Shown: piece after piece, positions 50,197-59,351 of the stretch | How positions within the stretch are numbered: position 1 is the stretch's first letter | Layout of the letters: each line of letters opens with the position of its first letter | NCBI GenBank assembly: GCA_963716215.1 | Contig: OY970298.1 | Location: 2,728,001-2,792,000 of the forward strand | Direction: 5' to 3' | DNA length: 64,000 nucleotides | DNA from: JACVRW01 sp963716215 | GTDB lineage: Bacteria > Actinomycetota > Thermoleophilia > Solirubrobacterales > Thermoleophilaceae | Notes under the pieces: model-generated | What the model was told of the DNA's origin: nothing | What the model saw: the letters and a program-made list of their open reading frames with translations, nothing else | Databases searched by the model: none | Position numbers and translations under genes: made by a program

Positions 50197-51246
50197 ATGA
50201 CCACCACCGCAGCACAGCACGAACGATCGGGCGCCGCGACCACGGCCCGCCCCACACTCACCCTGACCGGAGTCCAGCCGACCGGGGATCTGCACCTCGG
50301 CAACTACGTCGGTGCGATCCGACCGCTGGCGGATCTCGCGGCCGACCCCGCCCGAGACGTGTACGTCTTCGTCGCCGATCTGCACGCGCTCAACAGCCGC
50401 CCCGATCCGGCGGCGTTGCGCGAGCGCTCCCAGCGGCTGGTGGCCGCGTTGCTCGCCTGCGGCCTCGATCGCCCCAACGTCCACGTGTACCGCCAGAGCC
50501 GGGTCCCCGCCGTTGCGCGGTTGGCCGCCCTGCTCAACAACGTCACGGCCAAGGGCCTGCTGAACCGGGCTCACGCCTACAAGGCGGCGGTGGCGGCTAA
50601 CGCTGCGGCCGGACGCGAACCCGACCACGGCGTGAACATGGGCCTGTACGGCTACCCGGTGCTGATGGCCGCCGACATCCTGGCCCTCGGCGCCGATGAG
50701 GTGCCTGTCGGCCCAGACCAGGCGCAGCACCTGGAGATCGCAGTGGACCTAGCGCAGCAGTTCGCGCGCAGCTACAAGCCCGGGGCCCTGCGAGAGCCGC
50801 GGGCGCTGATCGCCCAGGCGACCGCGACTCTCCCCGGGCTCGACGGGCGCAAGATGAGCAAGTCCTACGGCAACGCCATCCCGCTGATGGCGGAGCCGGA
50901 CGAGATGCGCAAGCAGATCCGGCGGATCGTGACTGACTCCACTCCACCGGAGCAGCCGAAGGACCCCGACACGTCCACGCTCGTCGCGCTGCTGCGTGCG
51001 TTCGCCGACGCGGGGACGGTCGCCGCCGTCGAGGAGCGCTATCGCACCGGCGGGATCGGCTACGGCGAGGTCAAGGAGCGGCTCGCGGACGCCATCGATG
51101 CGCATGTCGCGCCGATGCGCAACCGCTATCAGCGAATGCTGACCGACCCGGCCGAGCTCGACGCCCGGCTTGCACAGGGGGAGCACCAGGCCTGCCAGCG
51201 CGCCGACCGGACGCTCGCCCGGACGATGGCCGCCATGGGCCTGTAG
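50197..51246 (+). CDS. trpS: tryptophanyl-tRNA synthetase
   Basis: Class I aminoacyl-tRNA synthetase of 349 aa that charges tRNA-Trp. HIGH-type motif GDLHLGNYVG (30-38), KMSKS at about 219-223 (GRKMSKSYGN), and TrpRS-specific features such as GVNMGLYGYPVLMAADILALGADEVPVGPDQAQHLE. ATG 50197 follows AGGAGATGACGTC. It is isolated between a TA-like pair and the catabolic operon; no trp genes are nearby, so it is either the housekeeping copy or a second one. Confidence 0.5.
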   Translation: MTTTAAQHERSGAATTARPTLTLTGVQPTGDLHLGNYVGAIRPLADLAADPARDVYVFVADLHALNSRPDPAALRERSQRLVAALLACGLDRPNVHVYRQSRVPAVARLAALLNNVTAKGLLNRAHAYKAAVAANAAAGREPDHGVNMGLYGYPVLMAADILALGADEVPVGPDQAQHLEIAVDLAQQFARSYKPGALREPRALIAQATATLPGLDGRKMSKSYGNAIPLMAEPDEMRKQIRRIVTDSTPPEQPKDPDTSTLVALLRAFADAGTVAAVEERYRTGGIGYGEVKERLADAIDAHVAPMRNRYQRMLTDPAELDARLAQGEHQACQRADRTLARTMAAMGL

Positions 51247-51281
51247 CAGTTACGAAACGCCGGGATCGCACCCATCGTGGG

Positions 51282-52805
51282 CTAGGCGCTGGGAGCGGCA
51301 ACCGCACGCGCGTACGATCGCTCGGTAATCCGCTCCTTGGTGATGTCGGCCCCCGCGAGCGACGACACAACCGCCCCGTCGCGGAACACGAGCACCCGGT
51401 CGCAGAGTCGCTCCAGATCCTCGGCCTCGGATGACACGACGAGGGTGCTCACGCCCCGTCGCGCGCCATCGCGGATCTGCTCGATGACATCCCGTCGAGC
51501 CCCGACGTCGACGCCCTGCGTCGGCTCGTGTAGCACCAAGGCCTTCGGATCGAGCTGGAGCCATTTCGCCAGGAGGGCCTTCTGTTGGTTGCCCCCGCTG
51601 AGCGTCCCGAGCAGCCGCTCCGGCTCCGCCGGCTTCACACCGAGACCGTCCAGGAGAGCCTGGACGGCCGAGCGCTCACCTCGGGAGTCGAGCCAGCCTG
51701 ACTTGAAGTACGACCCCAGCACCGGCAGTGACAGGTTCTCGCGCACCGTCGCGGATGGCACGCCGCTCTCTCGCAGGCGGTCCGAGGGTAGTAGCGCGAG
51801 CCCGGCGCGGAGTGCGGCGCGCGGCTCCAGCGCCATCGATCGTCCCTCGATCGCGACGTCGCCCGCCGCGGCCGGCGACGCTCCAACCAGCAGGTACGGC
51901 ACCTCGTCGTGTCCCATCCCCACGAGCCCGGTGAGCCCGACCACCTCGCCGCGGTGCACGTCCAGCGACAGGTCGGTGACCACGCGTCCGCTCAGGCCCC
52001 GCACGCTCAGCACGACGTCCTCGCGCACGGCGGCGGCGGGCGGTTCGAGCTCCTCCAGCTGGCGCCCGACGATCAGATGCATGATCTCCTGCTCGGAGGA
52101 GTTGCGCACGTCCACGGTGCCGACCCTGCGCCCGTCTCGCAGCACCGTGGCGCGATCGCAGATCGCCAGCACCTCCTCCATGCGGTGGCTCACGAAGATC
52201 ACCCCGGAGCCGCGCGCCTTGGTCTCTCGAACCGCGTCGAAGAGCCGCTCGACGTCGGTGCGGGGGAGGTACGCCGTCGGCTCGTCGAGCACCAGCACGC
52301 CCCGTTCCACATGGCTGATCTCGGCCAGGCTGCGCGCCAGCGCGAGGATCGCCCGCTCGGCCGGAGCGAGGGTCGATACGGGCGCCATCGGGTCGACGCG
52401 CAGCCCAAGCCCGGCCAGCGCCTCGCGCGCACTGGCGCGCTCGCGCTGCCACAGGATGCGGCCGCCGAAGCCGGTTTGGAACCCTTCCGTCCGTAAGTTC
52501 TCGAGGATGCTGAGCGACGGAGCGAGCGCCAGGTCCTGGTGGAGGAACCCGATCCCGCACCGTCTCGATTCGCCCGGCGCGAGCGGAAACGTGAGCGGCT
52601 CGCCGTTGACCGCGACCTCAGCGCCCGGGTCGGGCTCGTGGACGCCTGACAGGACCTTGATCAGCGTCGACTTGCCCGAGCCGTTCTGCCCGAGGAGGCC
52701 ATGGGCCTCCCCGGGCATCACGTCGATGGCAACCGACCGCAAAGCCTGCGTGCCTGCGAACGACTTCGACAGGCCGCTGACTGTGAGGATCGGTTGCGCG
52801 CTCAC
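51282..52805 (-). CDS. sugar-type ABC transporter ATP-binding protein, two NBDs
   Basis: Cytoplasmic ATPase of 507 aa of the RbsA/MglA type: first NBD with Walker A GQNGSGKS, and second with Walker B VLHEPTQGVDVGARRD and the signature LSGGNQQKALLAKW. The second Walker A is degenerate (TGLVGMGHDE), which is usual for these proteins. The first signature motif is atypical (STLAPAERAILALARSL). With the SBP (52807) and the permease (54036) it makes a carbohydrate-uptake-like importer, but the operon context suggests another small polar substrate. Last gene of the minus-strand operon. Confidence 0.5.
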   Translation of the reverse strand: MSAQPILTVSGLSKSFAGTQALRSVAIDVMPGEAHGLLGQNGSGKSTLIKVLSGVHEPDPGAEVAVNGEPLTFPLAPGESRRCGIGFLHQDLALAPSLSILENLRTEGFQTGFGGRILWQRERASAREALAGLGLRVDPMAPVSTLAPAERAILALARSLAEISHVERGVLVLDEPTAYLPRTDVERLFDAVRETKARGSGVIFVSHRMEEVLAICDRATVLRDGRRVGTVDVRNSSEQEIMHLIVGRQLEELEPPAAAVREDVVLSVRGLSGRVVTDLSLDVHRGEVVGLTGLVGMGHDEVPYLLVGASPAAAGDVAIEGRSMALEPRAALRAGLALLPSDRLRESGVPSATVRENLSLPVLGSYFKSGWLDSRGERSAVQALLDGLGVKPAEPERLLGTLSGGNQQKALLAKWLQLDPKALVLHEPTQGVDVGARRDVIEQIRDGARRGVSTLVVSSEAEDLERLCDRVLVFRDGAVVSSLAGADITKERITERSYARAVAAPSA

Positions 52806-52806
52806 G

Positions 52807-53985
52807 TCAGCCGATTCCCCAGAGCGTCCGGTATTCGGCCTTGAAGTCCGCCGACCCGTACCACGTCGACGGATCCTTCGGGTCTCCTACGCCGCTCGGG
52901 AAGTTCTCGCTTGTGAACACCCGCAGCGGGACGTGTTCGTCCTGTACCGGCTCGTCTCCCACCAGCGCGCGCAGCGTCTGGTCGACGGCGGCCCACGCGA
53001 GCCACGGATTCGACTCACCGATGTTCATCTCGATGCGCCCCGCCTCGAGGAACTCCATTACGGCGGGCGTCGCGTTCAGCGTCCCAAGCTTCACGCGGTC
53101 GTCCGCGTTCGCCTGCTCCACCGCCGGAAGGACGTTCAACATCATGCCGTCGTAAATCGGGATGACGTAGTTGGCCTCCGGGTCTGCCAGCAGCGCCGAC
53201 CGAGTCGTAGGACCTAGGCGGGTCTGCCAGTCGGCAACCGCCACGTCTTTTATGTCGAGCTTGCAGTCCGGGCAGTACTTCTTCCACCCGTCCTCGAGCC
53301 CGCCGACCAGCGCGGCCGCCGAGGGCGCGTCGCTGGACTGGATCGCGATCGCGTTAGCGTCGCCGTCCGAGTCCGCTGCCGCCCACGCTGAGAGCAGCTC
53401 GCCCGCCATCTTGTACGAGAAATCGGCGCGACCGACCACGCCGTCGGGTAGCGGCTGCGAGGGGTCGGCCTCGAACATGGTGATCACCGGTATTCCAGCC
53501 GCCTTGGCCTGTGTGAGGGGCTGTGCGACCGCCTTCGGATCAACCGCGTTGAGGATGATGGCGTCGACCTTCGAATTGATCGCCTGCTGCATCAGGCGAG
53601 CGAACTCGGTCGGCGAGAACTTGCCATCGCCCACCTGGGTGTTGACGCCGACCTCCTTGAACGCCTCGACCATGTAGTCGTCCAGCTCCTTCACGGCCGG
53701 CACCGCTTCACCGACAGCGATGATGCTGACCGTCTTGCCCTTGGCCTTCGTTGCTTCGAACGCCGGTCCGGGACTCTGCCATTCGGGTTCCTTCATGGCG
53801 TCCTGGACGAGCGTGTTCGCTTCCTCGACCGCGGCGGATCCGGCGCTCGACGAGGGCGAAGTGTCGCTGGACGAGCCGCCCTCGTCGGAGTCGTCGGAAC
53901 CGCAGCCGACGGCGACGAGGGCTAACGCAAAGACGAGCACCGTTAGGCTGAGTAACAGCGCCCGTACGGGGTGTGGCTTGGACAT
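52807..53985 (-). CDS. ABC-transporter substrate-binding lipoprotein
   Basis: Periplasmic-binding-protein of the sugar/rhizopine type, 392 aa. Lipobox VAVGCGS with Cys28, followed by a Ser/Asp-rich linker (about 30-55), then a PBP1 fold: IIAVGEAVPAVKELDDYMVEAFKEVG, AINSKVDAIILNAVDPKAVAQPLTQAKAAGIPVITMF, DGWKKYCPDCKLDIKDV (a possible disulfide) and ANYVIPIYDGMMLNVLPAVEQAN. AGGAGGAGATCG gives the ribosome site. The ligand is unknown; it is probably that of the operon's enzymes. Confidence 0.5.
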   Translation of the reverse strand: MSKPHPVRALLLSLTVLVFALALVAVGCGSDDSDEGGSSSDTSPSSSAGSAAVEEANTLVQDAMKEPEWQSPGPAFEATKAKGKTVSIIAVGEAVPAVKELDDYMVEAFKEVGVNTQVGDGKFSPTEFARLMQQAINSKVDAIILNAVDPKAVAQPLTQAKAAGIPVITMFEADPSQPLPDGVVGRADFSYKMAGELLSAWAAADSDGDANAIAIQSSDAPSAAALVGGLEDGWKKYCPDCKLDIKDVAVADWQTRLGPTTRSALLADPEANYVIPIYDGMMLNVLPAVEQANADDRVKLGTLNATPAVMEFLEAGRIEMNIGESNPWLAWAAVDQTLRALVGDEPVQDEHVPLRVFTSENFPSGVGDPKDPSTWYGSADFKAEYRTLWGIG

Positions 53986-54035
53986 CGATCTCCTCCTGTT
54001 CCTGAGGGGTTGCCTTGCCCGCACGTGCGGGCGCA

Positions 54036-55061
54036 CTACGTCTGCGATGCCTCCGTCAGCTTTCCGATCGCAACTGAGGCGATCAGTGCCGTGCCATAGA
54101 AGACCTGCTCGACCCAGCCCGTCACGCCGAGCAGATTCAGTCCCGTGATGCCGGTCACGAGGAAGTAGAGGGCGATGACCGTGCCCCACGCGTTGAAGTG
54201 ACCGGGCTTGATGGTGGTCGCGCCGAGGAATGCCCCCGCGAAGGCCGGCAGTAGGAAGCTCGTCCCGACCGTGGGGTCGGAGGAACCGAGCGTGCCGGTG
54301 AGGATCACGCCCGCCACTGCCGCTGTCACGCTGGTGCCGACGAGCGCCGCCACCCGGTAGCGGTCGACGGGGAGCCCCGACAGACGCGCCACGTCGCGCC
54401 CGACGCCGACGAACCGGAGGTACCGGCCGACGGGGGTGTGCTCGTAGGTGTACCAGAGCAGCGTGGCGAGGCCGAACGCGAAATACACCGCCAGTGGAAG
54501 GTCGAGCGGGCCTTCGGACATGAAGCTGGTGAAGCCTTGATCGATGCCGCCGACGACGACCGAGTTGCTGATGCCAAGCGAGACTCCGCCGAGCACCGTC
54601 GCCGTGCCGAGCGTGGCGACCAGCGAGGTGATGCCGATCTTCACGACCAGGAAGGCGTTGATGAGGCCGACGGCGGCGCCGGCGGCGATCGCGACAAAGA
54701 TCGCGGGGCCGATCGCCCACCCGTGTGTCACGTCGAGCCAGCCGACGATCACGCTTGCGATCCCGAGCACCGCGCCGATCGACAGGTCGAACTCCCCGAC
54801 CGTCAGCGCCAGCGTGAGGCCAAGCGTGAGGATCAACAGCACGGCCTGTGACGAGAGGATCGTCTGCAGGTTCGCCGTCGTGAGGAACGTGTCCGGCCTC
54901 AGCAGCCCGAAGACCAGGATCAGGATCAACAGTGCTACGACCGTCGAATAGCGAGCCGCTGCGCGGCGTGCCCAACCCGCGCCCGGCCGGCGCGCTTGTC
55001 CGGCCGCCTCCTCGGCCGCCGGCGACGTGGTGCGGGCAGCGGTTGCGGTGTCGGGCGTCAT
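54036..55061 (-). CDS. ABC-transporter permease, RbsC-like
   Basis: Permease of 341 aa with about nine or ten membrane helices. Signature ALTVGEFDLSIGAVLGIASV and GLGISNSVVVGGIDQGF; the coupling loop is in FAGAFLGATTIKPGHFNAWGTVIALYFLVTGITGLNLLGV. The N-terminal 45 residues are Ala/Pro/Arg rich and cytoplasmic. ATG 55061 is 4 bp after the stop of the racemase-like gene; an upstream ATG at 55103 is in frame. Confidence 0.5.
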   Translation of the reverse strand: MTPDTATAARTTSPAAEEAAGQARRPGAGWARRAAARYSTVVALLILILVFGLLRPDTFLTTANLQTILSSQAVLLILTLGLTLALTVGEFDLSIGAVLGIASVIVGWLDVTHGWAIGPAIFVAIAAGAAVGLINAFLVVKIGITSLVATLGTATVLGGVSLGISNSVVVGGIDQGFTSFMSEGPLDLPLAVYFAFGLATLLWYTYEHTPVGRYLRFVGVGRDVARLSGLPVDRYRVAALVGTSVTAAVAGVILTGTLGSSDPTVGTSFLLPAFAGAFLGATTIKPGHFNAWGTVIALYFLVTGITGLNLLGVTGWVEQVFYGTALIASVAIGKLTEASQT

Positions 55062-55065
55062 CGGC

Positions 55066-55800
55066 TCACCTCGCGGCTCGCAACGCCGCGAAGATGCGGT
55101 CATCCACGGGCTGCGGCGGCGGCGGGTAGTCGTGCTTGCTCTGCGACTTGCCGAGTCGCACGATGAGCTCGGCGATCTTGAAGCTCCACACGCCCGGGTT
55201 GATCACCGGTACCGGGAGCCGCTCCTGGAGGTAGTCGTGCGCCTGCCACATGGTGGTGCTGGCAAGCACGATCACTCCCGCGCCGTCCTCCTCGACGGCC
55301 TTGGTGGCCTCCTCGAGCAGCAGCGGGAGGTAATCGTCCTCGTTCGTCAGGAGCTGCGCCAGGTCCGGCGGAAGGTCTGGGCTCCGGATCGAGGCGACGC
55401 GGTGCTCGATCCCGTACTCGTGGGCGATCTTCCGGTAGATCGGCTCCCACTTCCCCCAGGTCGCGAGGAAGCTGAACTGCTCACCGAGGATCATCGCGAT
55501 GTGACACGCCACCTGCCCCGGGCCGATGACCGGGATCTCGAGCCGTGAGCGCAGCGGCTTCATCCCCGAGTCGCTCACCGTGTCGATGCAGATCGCGTCG
55601 CAGCCGGCCCGCTGGGCGTCGAGACCCGCCTCGAAGATGAACATGTCCATCAGGAAGACGTCGTAGATGGAGTCTGCGGTCTCGGGGCCGTCCTTCACGG
55701 CGACGACCTCAAGCTCGACGTCGTCGGGAATGAGCTCGCTCGGAATCCCGGCCCGCCGGAGCTCGACGCCGTCGTCGTCCAGCGGGAACGGGACGATCAT
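55066..55800 (-). CDS. Asp/Glu/hydantoin-racemase-like protein without both catalytic cysteines
   Basis: Protein of 244 aa with two alpha/beta domains of the Asp/Glu racemase fold. The position of the first catalytic Cys (ACFGDPG in racemases) reads DTVSDSG, and of the second (LGCAGM) reads LASTTMW. Thr and Ser thus replace both cysteines, so racemase chemistry by two-base thiols is unlikely. A related fold is used by maleate isomerase and arylmalonate decarboxylase, which keep at least one Cys. The real reaction is unknown. It follows the (broken) TetR gene by 9 bp and precedes the ABC permease. Confidence 0.5.
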   Translation of the reverse strand: MIVPFPLDDDGVELRRAGIPSELIPDDVELEVVAVKDGPETADSIYDVFLMDMFIFEAGLDAQRAGCDAICIDTVSDSGMKPLRSRLEIPVIGPGQVACHIAMILGEQFSFLATWGKWEPIYRKIAHEYGIEHRVASIRSPDLPPDLAQLLTNEDDYLPLLLEEATKAVEEDGAGVIVLASTTMWQAHDYLQERLPVPVINPGVWSFKIAELIVRLGKSQSKHDYPPPPQPVDDRIFAALRAAR

Positions 55801-55809
55801 GCCGGATCT

Positions 55810-56458
55810 TCATCGCCCTCCCCCTCGTGCCGACAGACCTGCGATGAACAGGTCCGCGTAGTCATCCGCGATCTCGCCCGCGGAGAGCGTGCCCTTCGGG
55901 TCGAACCACTGGTAGCCCCAGTTGCACATGCCGAAGACGGCCAGCGTCACCACGTCGATGTGCTCCTTGCCGGCCCGCTCAGCGTCCGCCGGCCACACCT
56001 CCGCCACCGTGTCGCGGACGAAGCTGGTAGTAGCGGTCGCGTCTCTTCTTCAGCCCCTCGAGGTGCTCCTCGTCGAGGTGGCGCCACTCCTCGAAGAAGA
56101 TCTGCACGTGCGCACGGTGCGTGACCATCACCCGCCAGAGCTCGCTGGATGATCGCTCGCATGCCGCTCCGACGGCGGTCGCCTCTGAGGCCCCGAGTCC
56201 GCTCCATCCCTTCCTCGAGCGTCTCCATGAAGATGTTGTGGATCTCGTAAAGGAGCGCGGCCTTGGTCGGGTAATGGTGATAGACCGTCGCCTTAGCCAG
56301 ACCGGCGGCCTCGGCGACCTCCCGCACGCTCGTGGCGCGGGTAGCCCTGTTCCACTGAAACAGCTGCAGGACCGCAGCGTCGATCATCACGCCGCTGCGC
56401 CGGCCCGGCCCTTGCGACGTCGCGGCTGGCCGATGCGTGCTTCGATGTCTGCTGTCAT
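55810..56458 (-). pseudogene. TetR-family regulator gene broken by frameshifts
   Basis: Starts at ATG 56456-56458 (MTADIEARIGQPRRRKGRAG), then needs a frame change to read VMIDAAVLQLFQWNRATRATSVREVAEAAGLAKATVYHHYPTKAALLYEIHNIFMETLEEG, the TetR HTH and first helices. Another change gives SELWRVMVTHRAHVQIFFEEWRHLDEEHLEGLKKRRDRYYQ, and a third gives RDTVAEVWPADAERAGKEHIDVVTLAVFGMCNWGYQWFDPKG with the last helix. At least three breaks prevent a normal product. It would have been the local repressor of the operon. Decay or base errors are both possible. Confidence 0.5.
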
Positions 56459-56469
56459 CTGGAGCCCTG

Positions 56470-57340
56470 CCTTCGACGGATGGGGGGATCGGACCAGCCC
56501 GTTGGCGCTGACCGCGGCGCGGCACGTCGAGCGCGTGGTTGAAGCGGCTCCAGGTCTTTCGCAGCCGCGCCTCCATCAGGTCGACGCGCGCCGAGAGCAC
56601 GGCTTCGTCGGGAGCCGGCGTCGCCGCGCGGGCGAGGGTCTCGCCGCGCGGGCTGACGATCATGCTCGCGCCCACGAAGCGGAAATCGCCATCGGTGCCG
56701 GAGCGGTCAGCGCCTGCGATGAAGAGCGCGTTCACGTGGGCGGCGGCGATCACCAGGTGGTCCACGATCGGGCGGTCGCTGCCCGAAAGTTCCGGGCACA
56801 CGACCAGTTGCTCGGCGCGCAGACGATGTCTGCTCCCGCGCGCGCGTAGTACCTGAACAGCTCTGGGACCCAGACGTCGAAGCAGATGGCCATAGCCACG
56901 CGTCCCGAACAGGAAGCTTGACCACGTCGGACGGTGTACTCCCCGGCTCGAACCAGAGATGTTCAGCGCGACCAGAGGTGCAGCTTGCGGTAGACCGAGA
57001 GCACGCTGCCCTCCCGGTCGATCAACACGGAGCTGTCGTACACGCCGTCCGCTGACCGCTCGGCCAGGCCGCCTACGATCCAGACCCCGCGATCCCGGGC
57101 GACGTCCCGCCAGGCGCGGCAGGTCGGCCCGTCGGGGATCGACTCCGCCGCCAGCCACGCCTCCGCGCGCGTCGAGAAGGCGTAGCCCGAGTTGGCGAGC
57201 TCCGGCAGCACGATCAGCTCGTTCCCGGCGTCCGCCGCCTTGTTGACGGCCGCGATCGAGCGCTCGAGGTTCTCCTCCGCCTCGCCCCGCTGCGGCGTGA
57301 GCTGCGCAACCGCGACCCCGATCTCGGCGGGCGCGGTCAT
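56470..57340 (-). pseudogene. nitrilase/carbamoylase-family gene broken by frameshifts
   Basis: Carbon-nitrogen hydrolase, broken. The 5' part (56963-57340, 125 codons) has catalytic Glu in LIVLPELANSGYAF and Lys in YRKLHLW. After frame changes the strand reads EHLWFEPGSTPSDVVKLP, then VAMAICFDVWVPELFRYYARAGADIVCAPSNW, with the catalytic Cys in AICFD. The rest has DHLVIAAAHVNALFIAGADRSGTDGDFRFVGASMIVSPRGETLARA. The Glu-Lys-Cys triad is intact in the parts but at least two frameshifts separate them. The 3' end is unclear. N-carbamoyl amino acid amidase or omega-amidase would fit a hydantoin operon. Confidence 0.5.
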
Positions 57341-58878
57341 CAGCCGGCCACCTCCTGGAGCTCCACGACCAGTCTGCCCTTCGCGACCTTGCCGCTCTCG
57401 GTTCTAGGCAGCCGCTCGCGCTCAACGACTTGGCTCGGGGCCGCTGCCGTACCAAGCGAGCGGACGCAGCGATCGGTGAGGTCGTGCACGTCGACGTGGG
57501 CGCCCTCGTCGGGGACGACGAACGCGATGACCTCGTGGTCCCCGTCGTCGCCGCGCCTGCCGACCACGGCGCACTCGAGCACGCCGTCCATCTCGAGGAT
57601 CACAGCCTCGATCTCGTGCGCGGACAGATTCTCGCCCTTGCGACGAAGCGCGTCGCCCAAGCGACCGACGAAGTAGAGGTGTCCATCGGCGTCGACGCGG
57701 CCGAGGTCGCCGGTATGGAACCAACCACCTCGCCACGCGGCGGCCGAGCGCTCCGGGTCGCCGTAGTAGCCGTCGGTTATCGCCCCTGGGCGCGACGAGC
57801 GGACGAGAATCTCACCCGCCTCGCCGACCGCGCGTTCGCTTCCGTCCTCGCCCTCGATGCGCAACTCGGTTCCGCCGAGCGGCAGGCCGCAGCTGCCGCG
57901 TTGCACGGCCGCCGCGTCCTGGAAGACGGGCACGCCTATCTCCGTCGATCCGTACCCCTGGAGCAGCTCTACGCCGAAGCGGCGCCGGAACTCAGCGACG
58001 TAGTGCGGCAGCGCCGGTATGGCGAACGCCCGACGGGCGCGGTGACCGGGCGCGTACTCCCGGTCGGGGCGGTTGAGGAGGACGCGCGGCATGTTGCCGA
58101 TCAGGTTGAAGGCGGTGGCACCGGTCCGCTCGAGCCGCTGCCAGAAGCGTGAGGCGCTGAAGCGCCTGTCGAACGCCACCCGCGCCCCGGCCAGCAGCGC
58201 CGGTCCGAAGGTCGTGTCCTGCGCGTTCGCATGTCCAAGCGGGAGGCACGTGTAGAGCACATCCACGGGCCCGTACGACATCCCGCCCGCGACATCCGAG
58301 GATGCCCACGTGTACCACCGGTGCACCAGGCGGACGCCCTTTGGCGGCCCCGTCGTCCCCGACGTGAACATCACCGAGGCCAGCATGTCCCCGGAGGCCA
58401 GCGGCTCCGTTGGCTCCGCCGAGGACCCGTCGGCGAGGAACGAGCGCAGCGAGAGTGCAAGCGACTCCGAGGTCTCCTCCTCCACCACCAGAATTTCGCT
58501 CGCCACGTCGGCGGCACGCAGCCGCTTCGCACCGCGCGCGTCGGTCACCGCGAGCCGAGGTTGCATCAGCGCGGCGGCCCGCGCGAAGATCCGCTCGCCC
58601 GCGTCCGGGACCAGCGGCACGACGGTCGCCCCCGCGTGCCAGCTCCCGAGCCACGCGACGAGGACCTCAGGGGAGTTGTCCAGCGCAAGCAGCACCCGCT
58701 CGCCCGGCGTCACGCCACGCTCGGTGATCGCCGACGCGAAGCGGCGAATGGCGTCGGCGAGCTCAGCGAGGGTCAGGTCGACTCGACCCTCGAAGGAGGC
58801 GAACTCGACGCTCGGCTCGCGCTCGGCGCGCTCCAGGAGCGCGTGCACGAGCGTCTCATGGCGCGGGGCTGCGCTCAA
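57340..58878 (-). CDS. AMP-forming acyl-CoA ligase
   Basis: ANL-superfamily enzyme of 512 aa that activates a carboxylic acid as adenylate, then as CoA thioester. ATP-binding MFTSGTTGPPKGV, the YGSTEIGVPV loop, GGWFHTGDLGRVDADGHLYFVGR and the catalytic Lys in RTESGKVAKGRLV. It overlaps the neighbouring genes by 1 and 4 bp. The acid is unknown; operon position suggests the acyl or aryl part of an amide or hydantoin substrate. Confidence 0.5.
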   Translation of the reverse strand: MSAAPRHETLVHALLERAEREPSVEFASFEGRVDLTLAELADAIRRFASAITERGVTPGERVLLALDNSPEVLVAWLGSWHAGATVVPLVPDAGERIFARAAALMQPRLAVTDARGAKRLRAADVASEILVVEEETSESLALSLRSFLADGSSAEPTEPLASGDMLASVMFTSGTTGPPKGVRLVHRWYTWASSDVAGGMSYGPVDVLYTCLPLGHANAQDTTFGPALLAGARVAFDRRFSASRFWQRLERTGATAFNLIGNMPRVLLNRPDREYAPGHRARRAFAIPALPHYVAEFRRRFGVELLQGYGSTEIGVPVFQDAAAVQRGSCGLPLGGTELRIEGEDGSERAVGEAGEILVRSSRPGAITDGYYGDPERSAAAWRGGWFHTGDLGRVDADGHLYFVGRLGDALRRKGENLSAHEIEAVILEMDGVLECAVVGRRGDDGDHEVIAFVVPDEGAHVDVHDLTDRCVRSLGTAAAPSQVVERERLPRTESGKVAKGRLVVELQEVAG

Positions 58879-59351
58879 GGCTTCTCCGCCGGATATAGCC
58901 GCAGCCGGTCGATGCCCAGCCCCGTCTCCCCGATTGCGAGCTCCACCGGCATGCCGATGCGCAGCGGCGGGTCACCGAGCTCCTGATCGAGGTCGACCCC
59001 CGCCACCAGAGCGCCGATCGCCGTGTCGCAGCCGTCGAGGCGGGCGTAGCCGATCGCAAACGGCACCGGCGGGCTATCGGTGAACTCGCGCCGGACGATC
59101 GTGAAGCTCAGCAGCTCGCCGACGCGCCCGGGAAAGTCGACCAGATCAGTTTCCTCAAAGCAGCGCTCGCAGAAGATCCGCGGCGGCAGCAGAGTCCGCT
59201 CGCATGACGGACAGCGCGCGGCGATCAGCCGGCCCTCGTCGAGCGCCGACCAGAAGGCCTCGCCCGCTCGGCCGAGCGAGTGGCGGTGCAGCAGCTCCCA
59301 GCGATCCTCTATGACCGGATGTCCGCGGTACTCCTCGAGCTTCAGCGTCAT
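58875..59351 (-). CDS. DUF35/OB-fold zinc-ribbon protein
   Basis: Protein of 158 aa. The zinc ribbon is CPSCERTLLPPRIFCERC (four cysteines, at about residues 47-64), followed by an OB-like domain with DFPGRVGELLSFTIVRREF and PVPFAIGYARLDGCDTAIGALV. Such proteins bind acyl-CoA next to a thiolase-like partner, as in the DUF35-Ltp2 retro-aldolase of steroid degradation. It overlaps the gene 59348 by 4 bp, so the two are likely subunits of one enzyme. Confidence 0.5.
   Translation of the reverse strand: MTLKLEEYRGHPVIEDRWELLHRHSLGRAGEAFWSALDEGRLIAARCPSCERTLLPPRIFCERCFEETDLVDFPGRVGELLSFTIVRREFTDSPPVPFAIGYARLDGCDTAIGALVAGVDLDQELGDPPLRIGMPVELAIGETGLGIDRLRLYPAEKP

Noticed and set aside
53986..54975. 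Upstream extension of the substrate-binding protein frame
   Set aside because: The region belongs to the permease in another frame; lipobox and ribosome site fix the start at 53985.
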